A stretch of 64,000 bases of DNA from Chryseolinea sp. H1M3-3 (GTDB lineage: Bacteria > Bacteroidota > Bacteroidia > Cytophagales > Cyclobacteriaceae): positions 620,001-684,000 of the forward strand of contig NZ_JARKMY010000001.1 in assembly GCF_029360725.1 (NCBI RefSeq), read 5' to 3'. Made by a program: the position numbers and the translations under genes. Position 1 is the stretch's first letter; every line of letters begins with the position of its first letter. Below the pieces are notes generated by a model. That model saw only the letters and a program-made list of their open reading frames with translations. It was not told the origin of the DNA and ran no database searches. Positions 33,936 to 44,300 of this stretch are shown in pieces.

Positions 33936-36167
33936 CTAATGATGCCCGTGCGTTCCAGTGGAAGTAAAATTCAATTCGTTCAATGGAATCCCCTCTGGGT
34001 TATCGGTACCTTCCCGGATTCTTAGATGCTGATTCGGCTTAACATTTTTGATGACTTGTGCTTTCTGTGCAGGGTGCCACTGAATAGCAATCTCGTCAAT
34101 TACCGTAGCCCGGCCGATACCAATTTCTCTTCTCAATGGTGAAGCACCAAAACTTCCACCTGAATTTACTTCGCGATAGATGGTTCTCACGGTATTATTT
34201 TCCCTGCATGTTAATTTCACTAACGTACCAATAACATTGAGATTATTTTTTCGCACAAGATCCAGGGTGATCCAATTATTTTTTACATCCTGACCCGGAT
34301 TAAGGTAAAGGGAATTATGAAACGCATCGCCTTTATAGGCACCTCCTAATTCAATGTATACATCCTGATCGCCATCATTGTCAAGGTCAGCAAAAGAAAT
34401 GGCATGACCTTTTTGCAAATGACCAACGCGAGCTTCGGTGGTAACATCGGTAAATCTCTTGCCTGCAATATTCCGAAACATTTTATTCGGCACGATGGAT
34501 TCTAGTTCTGGATTTCCAGTACCTAAATAAAAATCCAGAAAACCATCGTTATCGATATCACCAAAATTTGCTGACATGGCAAACGCCGTTTTATTTGTTC
34601 CGGCATTTTCCGACACATCAATGAATGTTCCATCCTGATTATTTTTGTAAAGGAGAATAGTACCAGACGTTCCGCTAAAAGTCCCGAGTGCGTCAGCAGC
34701 GGCATACGAGGAAATTGGTTTATCAAACGTAAAATCACCCACAAGAATATCCAACCATCCATCGTTGTCATAATCCCAAAACCACGTTGGGAAAGTGCGC
34801 GAACGTCTATCATCCAGCCCGGCATGCTTCGTTACATTTTCAAAAACGGGCATTCCGTCTTTTAATCCAGTATTTTTTAATAGAAATCTTTCCCCGGACA
34901 AACTGGAAATAAAAATATCTTTCCATCCATCATTGTCATAATCACCAGAAGTAACTCCTTTGATAAATCCTGTAACATTACACCGCGCCAATTCGGCAAT
35001 ATTTGTGAACGAACCATCACGATTATTTAAATATAATTCGCATGGATGTGAACCCGAAGAAGCATTTCCTTGCCAGGTTTCATTTCCAATGAAGACATCC
35101 ACCCAGCCATCGTTATTGAAATCATTCCACGTTGCAGTTTGCGTTGGATGAAACGATAACAAACCACTTTGGGTAGTTACGTCCGTAAAAGTACCGTCCC
35201 CGTTGTTTCGGACTAATGAATTAGGTTGCTCGCCATAATTGCTCCGGAGCCACGCGCCGCGCAAGACAAAAATATCTTTAAAACCATCGTTGTTGTAATC
35301 CATTTGCACCATGTTTAGCCCACCCGTTAGATCAGCCAAGCGTGACGATCCGGACTTGTCCACGAACGCACCATCGCCAGTATTCTGAAAATAATGGAGT
35401 GGCTCATCAAGGTCCCAACTCGAGGTTACAATATCCAGGTATCCATCATTATTGAAGTCTTCGATAATTGTTCCTCCAGCCATGTTATTGATGTCCAAAT
35501 GAAGGGCACCGGCAACATCCTGAAATGGTTTTACCATAGACGAATCTCCGATAGAGCGATCGAGATCAGGCAATAAAAATTTTGAAGGAACCTTAACGGG
35601 ATATTCCCCTAGTGTCATGTAAGCAATATTCAACAGCCATTTGTATTCGAGATTGTCGGGAAATTTTTCCAGCAACTCTTCATAAACCCGGATTGCATTT
35701 CGCGAGCCCGTTTGTGCGGTATGGATACCTGCGCCTCGGATAGGAAGGACACATGTTTCAGGAGAATGATTCATCACGCAATTGGTTCGCTCTCCTGCCC
35801 GGAGATAGGCGAGCGCCAGCTGCACTTTGAGTTTATCCATTCCATTAATCCCTTCTTTGTTTATTCGCAATACTTGCTCCTCTAACAAAGGAATGGCTTC
35901 TTCCTCGCGACCTAGCGCGATTAGCGCATAACATTTATCATAGGTAAAAATCATTTTGTCCTGCTTGCTGTTGGTAGCAGCAATCAATGAGTCATAATAT
36001 TTTACCTGGGGGGCAGATGCATAATAATTATCTAAACGATTGTATCGTTCTCGCTGAATTTTCAAGAGCCGAACCATTTCGTCGTGAGATGAAGGTTTCA
36101 ATTGGCAAGAAAACAAGCTTGCGCCGAAAACGAATATCATTACCAGTCTAAAAAAAATTGCTTTCAT
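33936..36167 (-). CDS. FG-GAP/ASPIC-UnbV lipoprotein with helical N-terminus (CRTAC1-like)
   Basis: 743 residues. A lipoprotein signal ends at Cys21 (SLFSC). Residues about 25-190 are helical and TPR-like (YAPQVKYYDSLI..., RAGERTNCVMN). Then at least seven FG-GAP/VCBS repeats follow, each with the calcium-binding form D.NNDG..D (FNNDGYLDI, YNNDGFKDI, FNNDGWVDV, YDNDGWKDI, IDNDGFLDF, LDNDGDQDV). The C-terminal 100 residues form an ASPIC/UnbV domain (NWITLDLVRKN...GTLVKLTCREN...GASPLRREIGIG). It should form a calcium-stabilised beta-propeller on the cell surface. It begins 30 bases after the larger FG-GAP gene and shares its operon. The binding partner is unknown. Confidence 0.88.
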   Translation of the reverse strand: MKAIFFRLVMIFVFGASLFSCQLKPSSHDEMVRLLKIQRERYNRLDNYYASAPQVKYYDSLIAATNSKQDKMIFTYDKCYALIALGREEEAIPLLEEQVLRINKEGINGMDKLKVQLALAYLRAGERTNCVMNHSPETCVLPIRGAGIHTAQTGSRNAIRVYEELLEKFPDNLEYKWLLNIAYMTLGEYPVKVPSKFLLPDLDRSIGDSSMVKPFQDVAGALHLDINNMAGGTIIEDFNNDGYLDIVTSSWDLDEPLHYFQNTGDGAFVDKSGSSRLADLTGGLNMVQMDYNNDGFKDIFVLRGAWLRSNYGEQPNSLVRNNGDGTFTDVTTQSGLLSFHPTQTATWNDFNNDGWVDVFIGNETWQGNASSGSHPCELYLNNRDGSFTNIAELARCNVTGFIKGVTSGDYDNDGWKDIFISSLSGERFLLKNTGLKDGMPVFENVTKHAGLDDRRSRTFPTWFWDYDNDGWLDILVGDFTFDKPISSYAAADALGTFSGTSGTILLYKNNQDGTFIDVSENAGTNKTAFAMSANFGDIDNDGFLDFYLGTGNPELESIVPNKMFRNIAGKRFTDVTTEARVGHLQKGHAISFADLDNDGDQDVYIELGGAYKGDAFHNSLYLNPGQDVKNNWITLDLVRKNNLNVIGTLVKLTCRENNTVRTIYREVNSGGSFGASPLRREIGIGRATVIDEIAIQWHPAQKAQVIKNVKPNQHLRIREGTDNPEGIPLNELNFTSTGTHGHH

Positions 36168-36197
36168 AAACTCACAATTCCCTTGGCTCCCATGCGG

Positions 36198-39100
36198 CTA
36201 GTTATCTTTCACGATGATATTTGAAATGGTGTTATCCTTTATTATTGTTCTGCTCGAAGAAGACAAATATCCACTTCCATAATAAAATTCATGCTTTCTT
36301 TTCTTCCCGTTTTTCAATTCGACAATCGCCGACGCTGTGAGACTATTGGCGCGAACAATGTTCTCCTCGGGGATCTCTGAACTGTTATGATATGAGAAAA
36401 CTTTCAGACTGTCGCGGTTCTGAGTGGCAAGAAATAATTGCTGACCGGAACCCAGCATGAGGCTGGACAATGCTTTTGCATCGCCGTCAACGAAGAAACC
36501 GGATCGAGTAACATGAACAGGCTTAAAATTTCCTGTGCCATCGCCTTGAAGACAATTGCCGATGCCAGCGTCATAAAAGCCAGAAAGTGTTTCAGATGCA
36601 TAAGAATTACCAACAGACAAAATATCCAGATTGCCGTCGTTGTTCACATCGTCTACGACACTACCATACATCGGTGAATATTGTGCTTCAACGGGAAGTT
36701 GCTTCACTGAAAAGGTATTAGACCCGTTGTTTTCAAGATAGACCGATGCAAACAAAGTGCTTTTCAAAACCAACGCGTCCTTCAACATCGTTTCTGGAAT
36801 CAAATCTTTTATACCCATCCCGCCATATATTGAATAGCGCTCAGCAACTCCCCTTAACTTTGAAATTTGTCCTGTCAGTGTCTCACGAGGGTGTACGGGA
36901 TACTCTTTGCCCTGTATATACCTGCAAAGTATAGCATCCACCGAGCCATTGTCGTCAAAATCCTTTGCATAGACACAAACAGGCTCGCTAACGGATGCCC
37001 TATATACAGAATTGAGTCCTAAGTTACCGGCAACATAGTCGATGTCGCCATCGTTGTCAAAGTCTCCACCATTAATACTGTTCCACCACCCTGAAGTATC
37101 AGGAAGTTTGATCGAAGTAAATGATTTTCCTTTGTCGTTAACAAAAAATGTTATGGGCATCCACTCACCTACCACAGCTAGATCTGTCCATCCATCATTA
37201 TTGATGTCGGTCCACAACGCTGAAGTTACCATGCCTACTTTGTCCAATTCACTTGATAGTCGCGTTGTTTGATTTTCAAATTTTCCGCTTCCATTATTAA
37301 CTAACAAATAGCTTTCAGGTGTTTCCGGATAGCGCATCGAAACAACTCTGCCTCCGACAAATAAATCCAAGTCACCGTCCTGATCAAAGTCATTGGCTAC
37401 AACACAGCTTCCACTGCTTTTTATTTCAGGTAAAGCGGAAATCTCCAGGGTAAAATTTCCAGCGCCATCATTCTTGTAAAGGCGATCCCGATAATGGGCA
37501 AGTTCATTTTTAAATTCAGAACTTCCGCTGACACAATAAAGATCAAGATCGCTATCTCCATCTGCATCAAAAAGCAACAGGCCCATGTCCTCTTCTTCTT
37601 TCACCAAAAGTGAATCCTTTTTAAAAGTGCCGTTTTTCTGCTGAAAGAAGATGTATGCCGACCGTTGTCTTGAACCACCAACAACAAAGTCCTCCAGGCC
37701 ATCGTTATTAATATCACCTGTTGCAATTCCAGGACCACCTTGCGAATGTTTTTGTGGCAACAACAATTGCCCTTCTTGAAAGTCAACAAAATCTTTTTCA
37801 TGATGCTTAAAATTGATGTTGAGCTCACGATGCAATTCCATTAAATCAGGTATCTCAGAGATCTCCGTTGGTTGATTCTTGACAACAGCATCTTTCTCAT
37901 GCAATTTAATTACCTGGTTTACCGCAATATTTTTCAACACCTGACTTTTTCCGCTTGGCCAAAGGACTTTTAATGAATCGACTGGCTCGCTTGCTTGACC
38001 TAGTCCGACGTGTTCAAAATCCTCTACAGTAGATTTGTATCCTCGCTGCGTTTGATGTTCGGCATAATAAGTTTTATCTTTTTGAAATACCCAAACTTTT
38101 GTTCCTAAGGCTTGTAAATCACCGTTGTCACCCACGAGTTTAATGCGAAGGTACTTGGCCGCCTTATCTTTTTGGTCATTAAGCTTGTTCCGGTAAATAA
38201 AGGCTTCATCGTTGATGTTGTTGGTGACTAAATCAAGGTCGCCATCATTGTCAAAATCCGCGTAGGCCGCCCCATTTGAATACGATGGCTGATCCAATCC
38301 CCAAAGCGCCGCCTTATCTGAAAACGTAAGATCACCATTATTCTTAAAAAGAAAATTAGGCTTCTTAACACCCAATAATTTTTCAACTTCCTGCCGTATG
38401 GTATTCATTCGGTTTCTATCCGTACTAAACATGGCAAGTTCTTTACTGTAGGCAATGAAGTCCTGATCGGTGATATCTTTTCGATAACCATTGCCAACAA
38501 ACAAGTCGCGATAGCCATCGTTATCAAAATCTGCAAGAAGGCTGCTCCAACTCCAATCGGTGGCATAAATGCCTGCCAGGTATCCAATGTCACTGAAGGT
38601 ATTATTTCCATTGTTGATTTGCAGCACATTGCGAATGTATTGATCCTGGTATCCCTTATTTCTAAACAACATGAACCTGTCGTAGCCGATGGTTGAAAAC
38701 ATAGTTTTCTGTCGCAGGTTATCATCGGGCATCATGTCCAATGCTACAATGTCATTTAATCCATCATTGTTTATATCGGCAATATCGACCCCCATACCAT
38801 TTTGCTCCTGATGTTTGAGCATGGATGTAATCTCATTCGTAAAAGAATTGTGTTTGTTGTTGATCAGCAGGTTGTCGTTAGAAATAAAATCGTTTGCTAC
38901 ATACACGTCAGGGTAGCCATCATTGTTAATATCATTCACTACAATGCCGAGCCCCCAGCCCTCAAGTTGTATACCGGCTTCCTTTGAAACGTTTTTGAAG
39001 ATGGGTAACCCATTCACCATGCCCTCATTTCTGTAAAATTTATCAACGCTTTTTGCCGACCCATCATCTCTTTGTCCAACGGCCTGGTTTCGATTAAATT

Positions 39101-39704
39101 TCTCCAAAGCATTATTGAGCAAATACAGGTCAAGATCGCCATCCAGATCGTAATCAAGGAAAGCGGCTTGGGTTGAATAGCTTGAATCAGCGATACCCAT
39201 TTTTGCAGCAACTTCTTCAAAAAGGGGAACACCATCTTTACCGGCGCCCTTGTTGAGAAAAAAAAGATTGGGGACCGATGGTTTATCGATGTTGGGTTGA
39301 ATGGTAGAAACGTGAATGTCTAAAAGTCCATCTTGATTGATATCAACCATTGCGACGCCTGTACACCATAAGTTAGTCTGAACCTTTGCGGCAACGGTGA
39401 TATCTCTGAATTTGAAGTTACCTTGGTTCAAATAAAGTTTGCTGGAAACCATATTTCCTGCAAAGAATATGTCTGTTAGCCCATCGTTATTGATGTCGCC
39501 AACGCCTACACCCGCCCCGTTGTAAATGTATTCGAACGTTAACACATTGAAGCTATCCGTTTCTGTTAACAGGTTATTAAAAGTAACATTCGTCGCAGAG
39601 GATGGAAGGAGTTCAAATAACTTATCTGAATCACGGCTGCCGCAAGCCATAATTGATATTGCAAATACGCAAGGAATAAACGCCTTCGTAAAATATTGAA
39701 GCAT
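36198..39704 (-). CDS. Large FG-GAP/ASPIC-UnbV lipoprotein (VCBS repeats)
   Basis: 1168 residues. The lipoprotein signal ends at Cys21 (IMACGSRD). A first propeller of FG-GAP repeats (about 60-500: INNDGLTDI, INQDGLLDI, YDLDGDLDL, INNDGYPDV, FDNDGYRDL, FDNDGDLDL) is followed by an ASPIC/UnbV segment (about 520-610). A second set of repeats covers about 650-1090 (INNDGLEDF, FDQDGDLDL, INNDGWTDL, FDNDGDIDY, VNNDGNLDI). Such two-propeller lipoproteins are frequent beside SusC/SusD genes in Cytophagales and probably bind glycans or other surface ligands. It lies 130 bases downstream of the SusD gene, after a hairpin that may reduce read-through. Confidence 0.88.
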   Translation of the reverse strand: MLQYFTKAFIPCVFAISIMACGSRDSDKLFELLPSSATNVTFNNLLTETDSFNVLTFEYIYNGAGVGVGDINNDGLTDIFFAGNMVSSKLYLNQGNFKFRDITVAAKVQTNLWCTGVAMVDINQDGLLDIHVSTIQPNIDKPSVPNLFFLNKGAGKDGVPLFEEVAAKMGIADSSYSTQAAFLDYDLDGDLDLYLLNNALEKFNRNQAVGQRDDGSAKSVDKFYRNEGMVNGLPIFKNVSKEAGIQLEGWGLGIVVNDINNDGYPDVYVANDFISNDNLLINNKHNSFTNEITSMLKHQEQNGMGVDIADINNDGLNDIVALDMMPDDNLRQKTMFSTIGYDRFMLFRNKGYQDQYIRNVLQINNGNNTFSDIGYLAGIYATDWSWSSLLADFDNDGYRDLFVGNGYRKDITDQDFIAYSKELAMFSTDRNRMNTIRQEVEKLLGVKKPNFLFKNNGDLTFSDKAALWGLDQPSYSNGAAYADFDNDGDLDLVTNNINDEAFIYRNKLNDQKDKAAKYLRIKLVGDNGDLQALGTKVWVFQKDKTYYAEHQTQRGYKSTVEDFEHVGLGQASEPVDSLKVLWPSGKSQVLKNIAVNQVIKLHEKDAVVKNQPTEISEIPDLMELHRELNINFKHHEKDFVDFQEGQLLLPQKHSQGGPGIATGDINNDGLEDFVVGGSRQRSAYIFFQQKNGTFKKDSLLVKEEEDMGLLLFDADGDSDLDLYCVSGSSEFKNELAHYRDRLYKNDGAGNFTLEISALPEIKSSGSCVVANDFDQDGDLDLFVGGRVVSMRYPETPESYLLVNNGSGKFENQTTRLSSELDKVGMVTSALWTDINNDGWTDLAVVGEWMPITFFVNDKGKSFTSIKLPDTSGWWNSINGGDFDNDGDIDYVAGNLGLNSVYRASVSEPVCVYAKDFDDNGSVDAILCRYIQGKEYPVHPRETLTGQISKLRGVAERYSIYGGMGIKDLIPETMLKDALVLKSTLFASVYLENNGSNTFSVKQLPVEAQYSPMYGSVVDDVNNDGNLDILSVGNSYASETLSGFYDAGIGNCLQGDGTGNFKPVHVTRSGFFVDGDAKALSSLMLGSGQQLFLATQNRDSLKVFSYHNSSEIPEENIVRANSLTASAIVELKNGKKRKHEFYYGSGYLSSSSRTIIKDNTISNIIVKDN

Positions 39705-39774
39705 AATGTGAAAAATGAATCTGTTGGAGGCTTACGAAACACTAAATACGTGAAAATAATTACGGAAGGAAATG

Positions 39775-39815
39775 AAAAAGAAAAAGGAGAGGTTGCCCCA
39801 CTCCTTTTTCTTTTT
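39775..39815 (-). terminator. Hairpin between SusD and the FG-GAP genes
   Basis: AAAAAGAAAAAGGAG (39775-39789) and CTCCTTTTTCTTTTT (39801-39815) are exact inverted repeats of 15 bases around an 11-base loop. Most of the stem is A-U, with only four G-C pairs, so it may act as a partial terminator setting the ratio of SusCD to the downstream lipoproteins. Confidence 0.6.
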
Positions 39816-39834
39816 ACATCTTTTCAAAAAGTTT

Positions 39835-41340
39835 TTAGAACCCAGGATTCTGATCTGCCTGAGAGAGCGCTGCGTTGTTATCAATTTCCTGTTGCGGAAT
39901 AGGAACTAAAGCATGCTTTGGTGCATAATAAGAGATCGGCTCGTAAGTTAACTTGCCTAGGTTTCTCCATCTCACGAGATCTCTGTCTCTGATTTGTTCA
40001 CCTGCCAGTTCTACTCTTCTTTCGTGCACGATCGCTCTGAAAACTTCTGCCGGGCTGTTTACAGGATAATTTGCGGTTGGGTAAGGCGGCATTTCAACAC
40101 CTTCTCTCGATCTAACCTCGTTCAAAAGATCAATTGCTTCAGAGTCATTACCTAGCGCATTTTCGCATTCTGCTAGATTTAACAAAACCTCAGCATAACG
40201 AATGACACGCATGTTAATGCCTGAACGCTGATCTTCAGTAGGTGCTTTGTAAATTCTCTGATATTTCTTCCAGCTGATTTTAGGACTGGCACCTTGCATA
40301 TCGGTGATGGTGTTTGCTCCATTATTGTATTTATCACCGATTTGATAAAATGCATCGACGTATCTAGGATCGTTGTCCTCATATTCATCCAACAAGGATA
40401 TTGAAGGTATCACGTTTCTCCATGCCGTGGGACCATACTCTTGTCCTCTAAAAGTAAGTTCTGTTTGCGTGCCCTGACCAGATCCATCCCAACTTGCTCC
40501 TCCGAAATCATACGAGAAAGCAACTTCGAAAAGGGACTCTTCATTGAATTCCAACTCTTCACGAAAATTTTCAACGTAAGGAACCTGTTTCCAATCGTTG
40601 AATTCACCCGAGGTAACGATAGCCTCAAGCAACGGTTTAGCAAGGTCATAATCTCCGCGTTGCATATGGGCTCTGGCCAACAATGCTTGAGCGGCTTGCT
40701 TATTAGCCCTTCCAGTGTTTGCAGCGTCATAACCAGACTTTGTTGGAAGACTTGCAATCGCAGTTTCTAAATCAGAAATTAATAATGCATACACTTCATC
40801 GACTGATGCCCGGCCTTTGTCCTGACCGATATCTGTAGCATAGGTTTCCATGAGTGGAACTCCTCCGAACAACACAACTAAATCAAAGTAAGCCATAGCC
40901 CGTAAAAATTTCGCTTCACCGAGTACACGTGTCTTCATCGCCTCGGTAGCAGGGAATTCGGCACCTGGAACCTTTTCGATTACCTGGTTTGCCTGATGAA
41001 TAAGTCTGTACCATCCTCTCCAAACGGATGTGAGTAACGAATTTGAAGGATCGTGATTACCTGCTAGTAATTGAGCCCGAGGGGTTTCTAATTGTCCTCC
41101 GCCAGCGGCCATATCGTCTGATCTAAGATCATGGACGAAGAAATACTCCCGGCAGAAAAGATCTATACTTTGTAAACTGCTATATACAGCGTTTACAGCT
41201 GATACAATTTGCACATCGTTCTTGTAATAGGTCTCAGGTAAAAATTCATTGGGATTTTGTTGGTCCAAAACGTCTTCCTTACAGGAAAAGCAAATGGCAA
41301 ACATCCCGATTGCGGTAAGTATTAATTTTCTTTTCATCAT
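39835..41340 (-). CDS. SusD/RagB-family nutrient-binding lipoprotein
   Basis: 501 residues from the ATG at 41340 (another ATG follows directly at 41337). A longer reading would need a TTG at 41364 and would spoil the signal peptide, so I reject it. The lipoprotein signal ends in CFSC, followed by KED. SusD landmarks are present: the N-terminal Y..LQ..D..Y region, RAMAYFDLVVLFGGVPL, a TPR-like middle (KQAAQALLARAHMQRGDYDLAKPLLEAIV), and the C-terminal RYAEVLLNLAECENALG and ...IVHERRVELAGEQIRDRDLVRW. SusD caps the SusC channel on the cell surface and captures oligosaccharides. The stop of SusC lies 19 bases downstream of SusC's last codon region, so they are co-transcribed. Confidence 0.94.
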   Translation of the reverse strand: MMKRKLILTAIGMFAICFSCKEDVLDQQNPNEFLPETYYKNDVQIVSAVNAVYSSLQSIDLFCREYFFVHDLRSDDMAAGGGQLETPRAQLLAGNHDPSNSLLTSVWRGWYRLIHQANQVIEKVPGAEFPATEAMKTRVLGEAKFLRAMAYFDLVVLFGGVPLMETYATDIGQDKGRASVDEVYALLISDLETAIASLPTKSGYDAANTGRANKQAAQALLARAHMQRGDYDLAKPLLEAIVTSGEFNDWKQVPYVENFREELEFNEESLFEVAFSYDFGGASWDGSGQGTQTELTFRGQEYGPTAWRNVIPSISLLDEYEDNDPRYVDAFYQIGDKYNNGANTITDMQGASPKISWKKYQRIYKAPTEDQRSGINMRVIRYAEVLLNLAECENALGNDSEAIDLLNEVRSREGVEMPPYPTANYPVNSPAEVFRAIVHERRVELAGEQIRDRDLVRWRNLGKLTYEPISYYAPKHALVPIPQQEIDNNAALSQADQNPGF

Positions 41341-41383
41341 CTTTTTTATTGAATGTGGATTCAAAATTTATTCTAGTTAATTA

Positions 41384-44300
41384 TTAAAATCCAACCTGAA
41401 TGCCAAACACGATACTTCTCGATTGAGGAAATTGTCCAAAGTCAATCCCTTGAGTAAGTGTCTGGGTCAGGGGCGCATTGGGATTATTCGACACAGAAAT
41501 ATCATTCCTGTTACCTATTTCTGGATCGTAACCACTTTTATACTTCGTAAGTGTCAAGAGATTTTGCGTCGTCATATATATTCTCAGCCTTGTCAAAGTA
41601 TTGTTAGTAAGGGACGAGAAAATGCTTGATGGCACGCTATAGCCTATTGTTAAATTCTTGATGCGGAAGTAAGACCCGTCTTCTATAAATCGATCAGATG
41701 CCCGACCGTTACGATTTGGATCACCCGATACAGCGCGAGGAACGTTGGTATTTGTGTTCTCAGGTGTCCAGCGATTTAAAACGGCAGTGCCGGAATTAAA
41801 CAGCCGGCTCATGCCTTCCAACTCATATTTTACCACGCTGTAAATTTCATTTCCAGAAACGCCTTGAAGGAATACACTTGCATCGAAGCCCTTATAATTT
41901 GCTGACAGATTTACACCATATGAAAAATCGGGTAGAAAGTGTCCAATGTTCTCTTTATCACTTGCGTTCAATTGACCATCGCCATTGATGTCAGAAAACA
42001 GGATGTCGCCTGGTCTCGCCGTTGGCTGCATTGTTGATGTCTCCCCTTCTTGCATGATTCTGTCTACACGATAGCCGTTGAAAAACCCTATGGGTTCGCC
42101 AACTTTGGTTTGCGTCAGATTGTCATTATACCAATCGCCGCTTGAAATCGTGGTGCCTTCGGCGCCTAAATCCAATACTTCATTTCTAACAAATGATATG
42201 TTTCCTGAGATATTATAAGTGAAATCACCTTCCGACTTGTTATATCCAAGCTGCAACTCGAACCCTTTATTCTCGACTTCTCCAACATTTGTAGTGGGAG
42301 GAGTATCATATCCATAGGATAACGGAATGGGTTGAGGCAGAATCATATCTTTTGTGCGTGTATTAAAATATTCAGCAGTAAACGTGATTTTATTATTAAG
42401 GAAACCGAGATCTATACCAACGTTAGTCATGTGGCTTGTTTCCCACTTAAGATTTGGATTCGCCAACGCACGAATTGTGTAACCAGAGGTTCCGACCGAA
42501 CTTGTTTGGTCGAATTGGTAAATTTGATTCCCGGACAAAGCGGGTATGTAGTCGTATACCCCGGGCGTTAAAAAGTTTCCGGTAAGCCCATAACTTCCAC
42601 GTAGTTTAAATTCACTAATGGTTGAACTGTTCTTCATGAAGCCTTCTTCACTCAACCGCCATCCTACAGAAACGGCAGGGAAAGTACCCCAACGGTTATT
42701 GGTAGCAAAACGTGAAGAACCATCGCGCCGGATTGACGCTCCGATTAGATACTTATTTTCATAATCATAATTAACGCGACCTACATAAGAAATAAGTGCA
42801 CTTTTGCTTCTGTTGCCATTAAAGGCAACGTTTGCTAATGCAACTGGTTCTTTTATATCGTTCGACTGTTCGTTATTTCCCAGACCGGTAACCTGACTAA
42901 AATTAAAAGTTTGTTGTTCGGCAACGACGGTAGCATTAACTGTATGCTTTCCAAACGTTTTGTTAAAAGTCAATTGATTCGTCAAGATCGTTGAAACGAA
43001 GTTTTGGCGGTTAATATTAAGTCCTGCTACCCCCCTATTAGAATATCCTCCAGGGCCTGTGTTATAGGCGGGCGTATGTGTATGTTGTGTATAGTCTACA
43101 TAATCTACACCGCCTTGGAATCGATAGTTTAAAAAGTCAAAGATCTTAACATCTACATATGCATTACTCAAGAATTTAAGACGTTGCTGATTTTGCTTAT
43201 CCATCTCGGCCACGCGAACTGGGTTTTCAGGATCAGAACCATCCACGCTTTGAGCACCAAAGAATCCACCGTAATTATCGGGATTATAAATCGGGAAATA
43301 TGGAGAACTGCGGATGATATGCTGAAGTTGCGTTCTGCCACCTGCGTTCTGCTCTACTAAACGCTCATCATACGCAACATAAAAATTTTGACCAAAGGTG
43401 ATTCGATCACTTATGTTATGATCAGAATTAAACCGAGCATCGCCACGCTGGTAGCCTGTACCTTTCATAATACCCTCTTGTTCAAAATACCCAACAGAGG
43501 CGAACATTCTAGATTTATCGGTTCCTCCCATTAATTCCGCTTTATGCTGTTGGATCGCGCCTTTTCTGAACATCGCGTCTTGCCAATCAGTATTAGTTTG
43601 TGCAAATGTCTGAGTGGTTTCTGAGTGTATTGGCTGATTTAAACCACCACCTGAAATTCTTCCTGGAATACTTGAGCCAATCACGATTGATGGATTGGTA
43701 GTCTCTGAGGTATAAATATCTGCGTTAGTCATTAACTCTTTTGCATAATCAACGTACTGCTCATTATTTAAAAGATCTAATTTCCTCCATGCCTGCTCTA
43801 CACCGTAATAGCTTTCCACGTTAACACTTAACTTTTTTGCCGAGCCTTTTTTCGTAGTGATCAGGATTACGCCATTGGAAGCGCGCGAGCCATAAATAGC
43901 TGCTGCACTCGCATCCTTCAATACCTCAAGGGATTCGATGTCTTTAGGGTTAATGCTGTTCAAATCGCTCGTGGGAAATCCATCAATTACATACAATGGA
44001 TTTGCATTATTCACAGTTCCAACTCCACGAACGCGCACCAATGGTGCTGCACCAGGAGCACCATTGTTAATTACCGTAACGCCCGCTACGCGTCCCTGCA
44101 ATGCCTGCCCTATGTTTGTGACTGGCTGTATACTGATGTCTTCAGAAGATACTGAAGAGATAGCGCCAGTGACTGAAGTTCTCTTTTGCGTACCGTACCC
44201 CACAACAACCACTTCGCCCAACTGCTGTACATCCGGTGCTAACTTCACATTAATCGTGGTCTGGCTACCGACAGTTATTTCTTGAGTGGTGTAACCAATA

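Noticed and set aside
33936-39704. Integrin-like or CRTAC1 eukaryotic transfer
   Set aside because: FG-GAP with ASPIC/UnbV proteins are common in Bacteroidota and Planctomycetota, and the base composition is like the neighbours.
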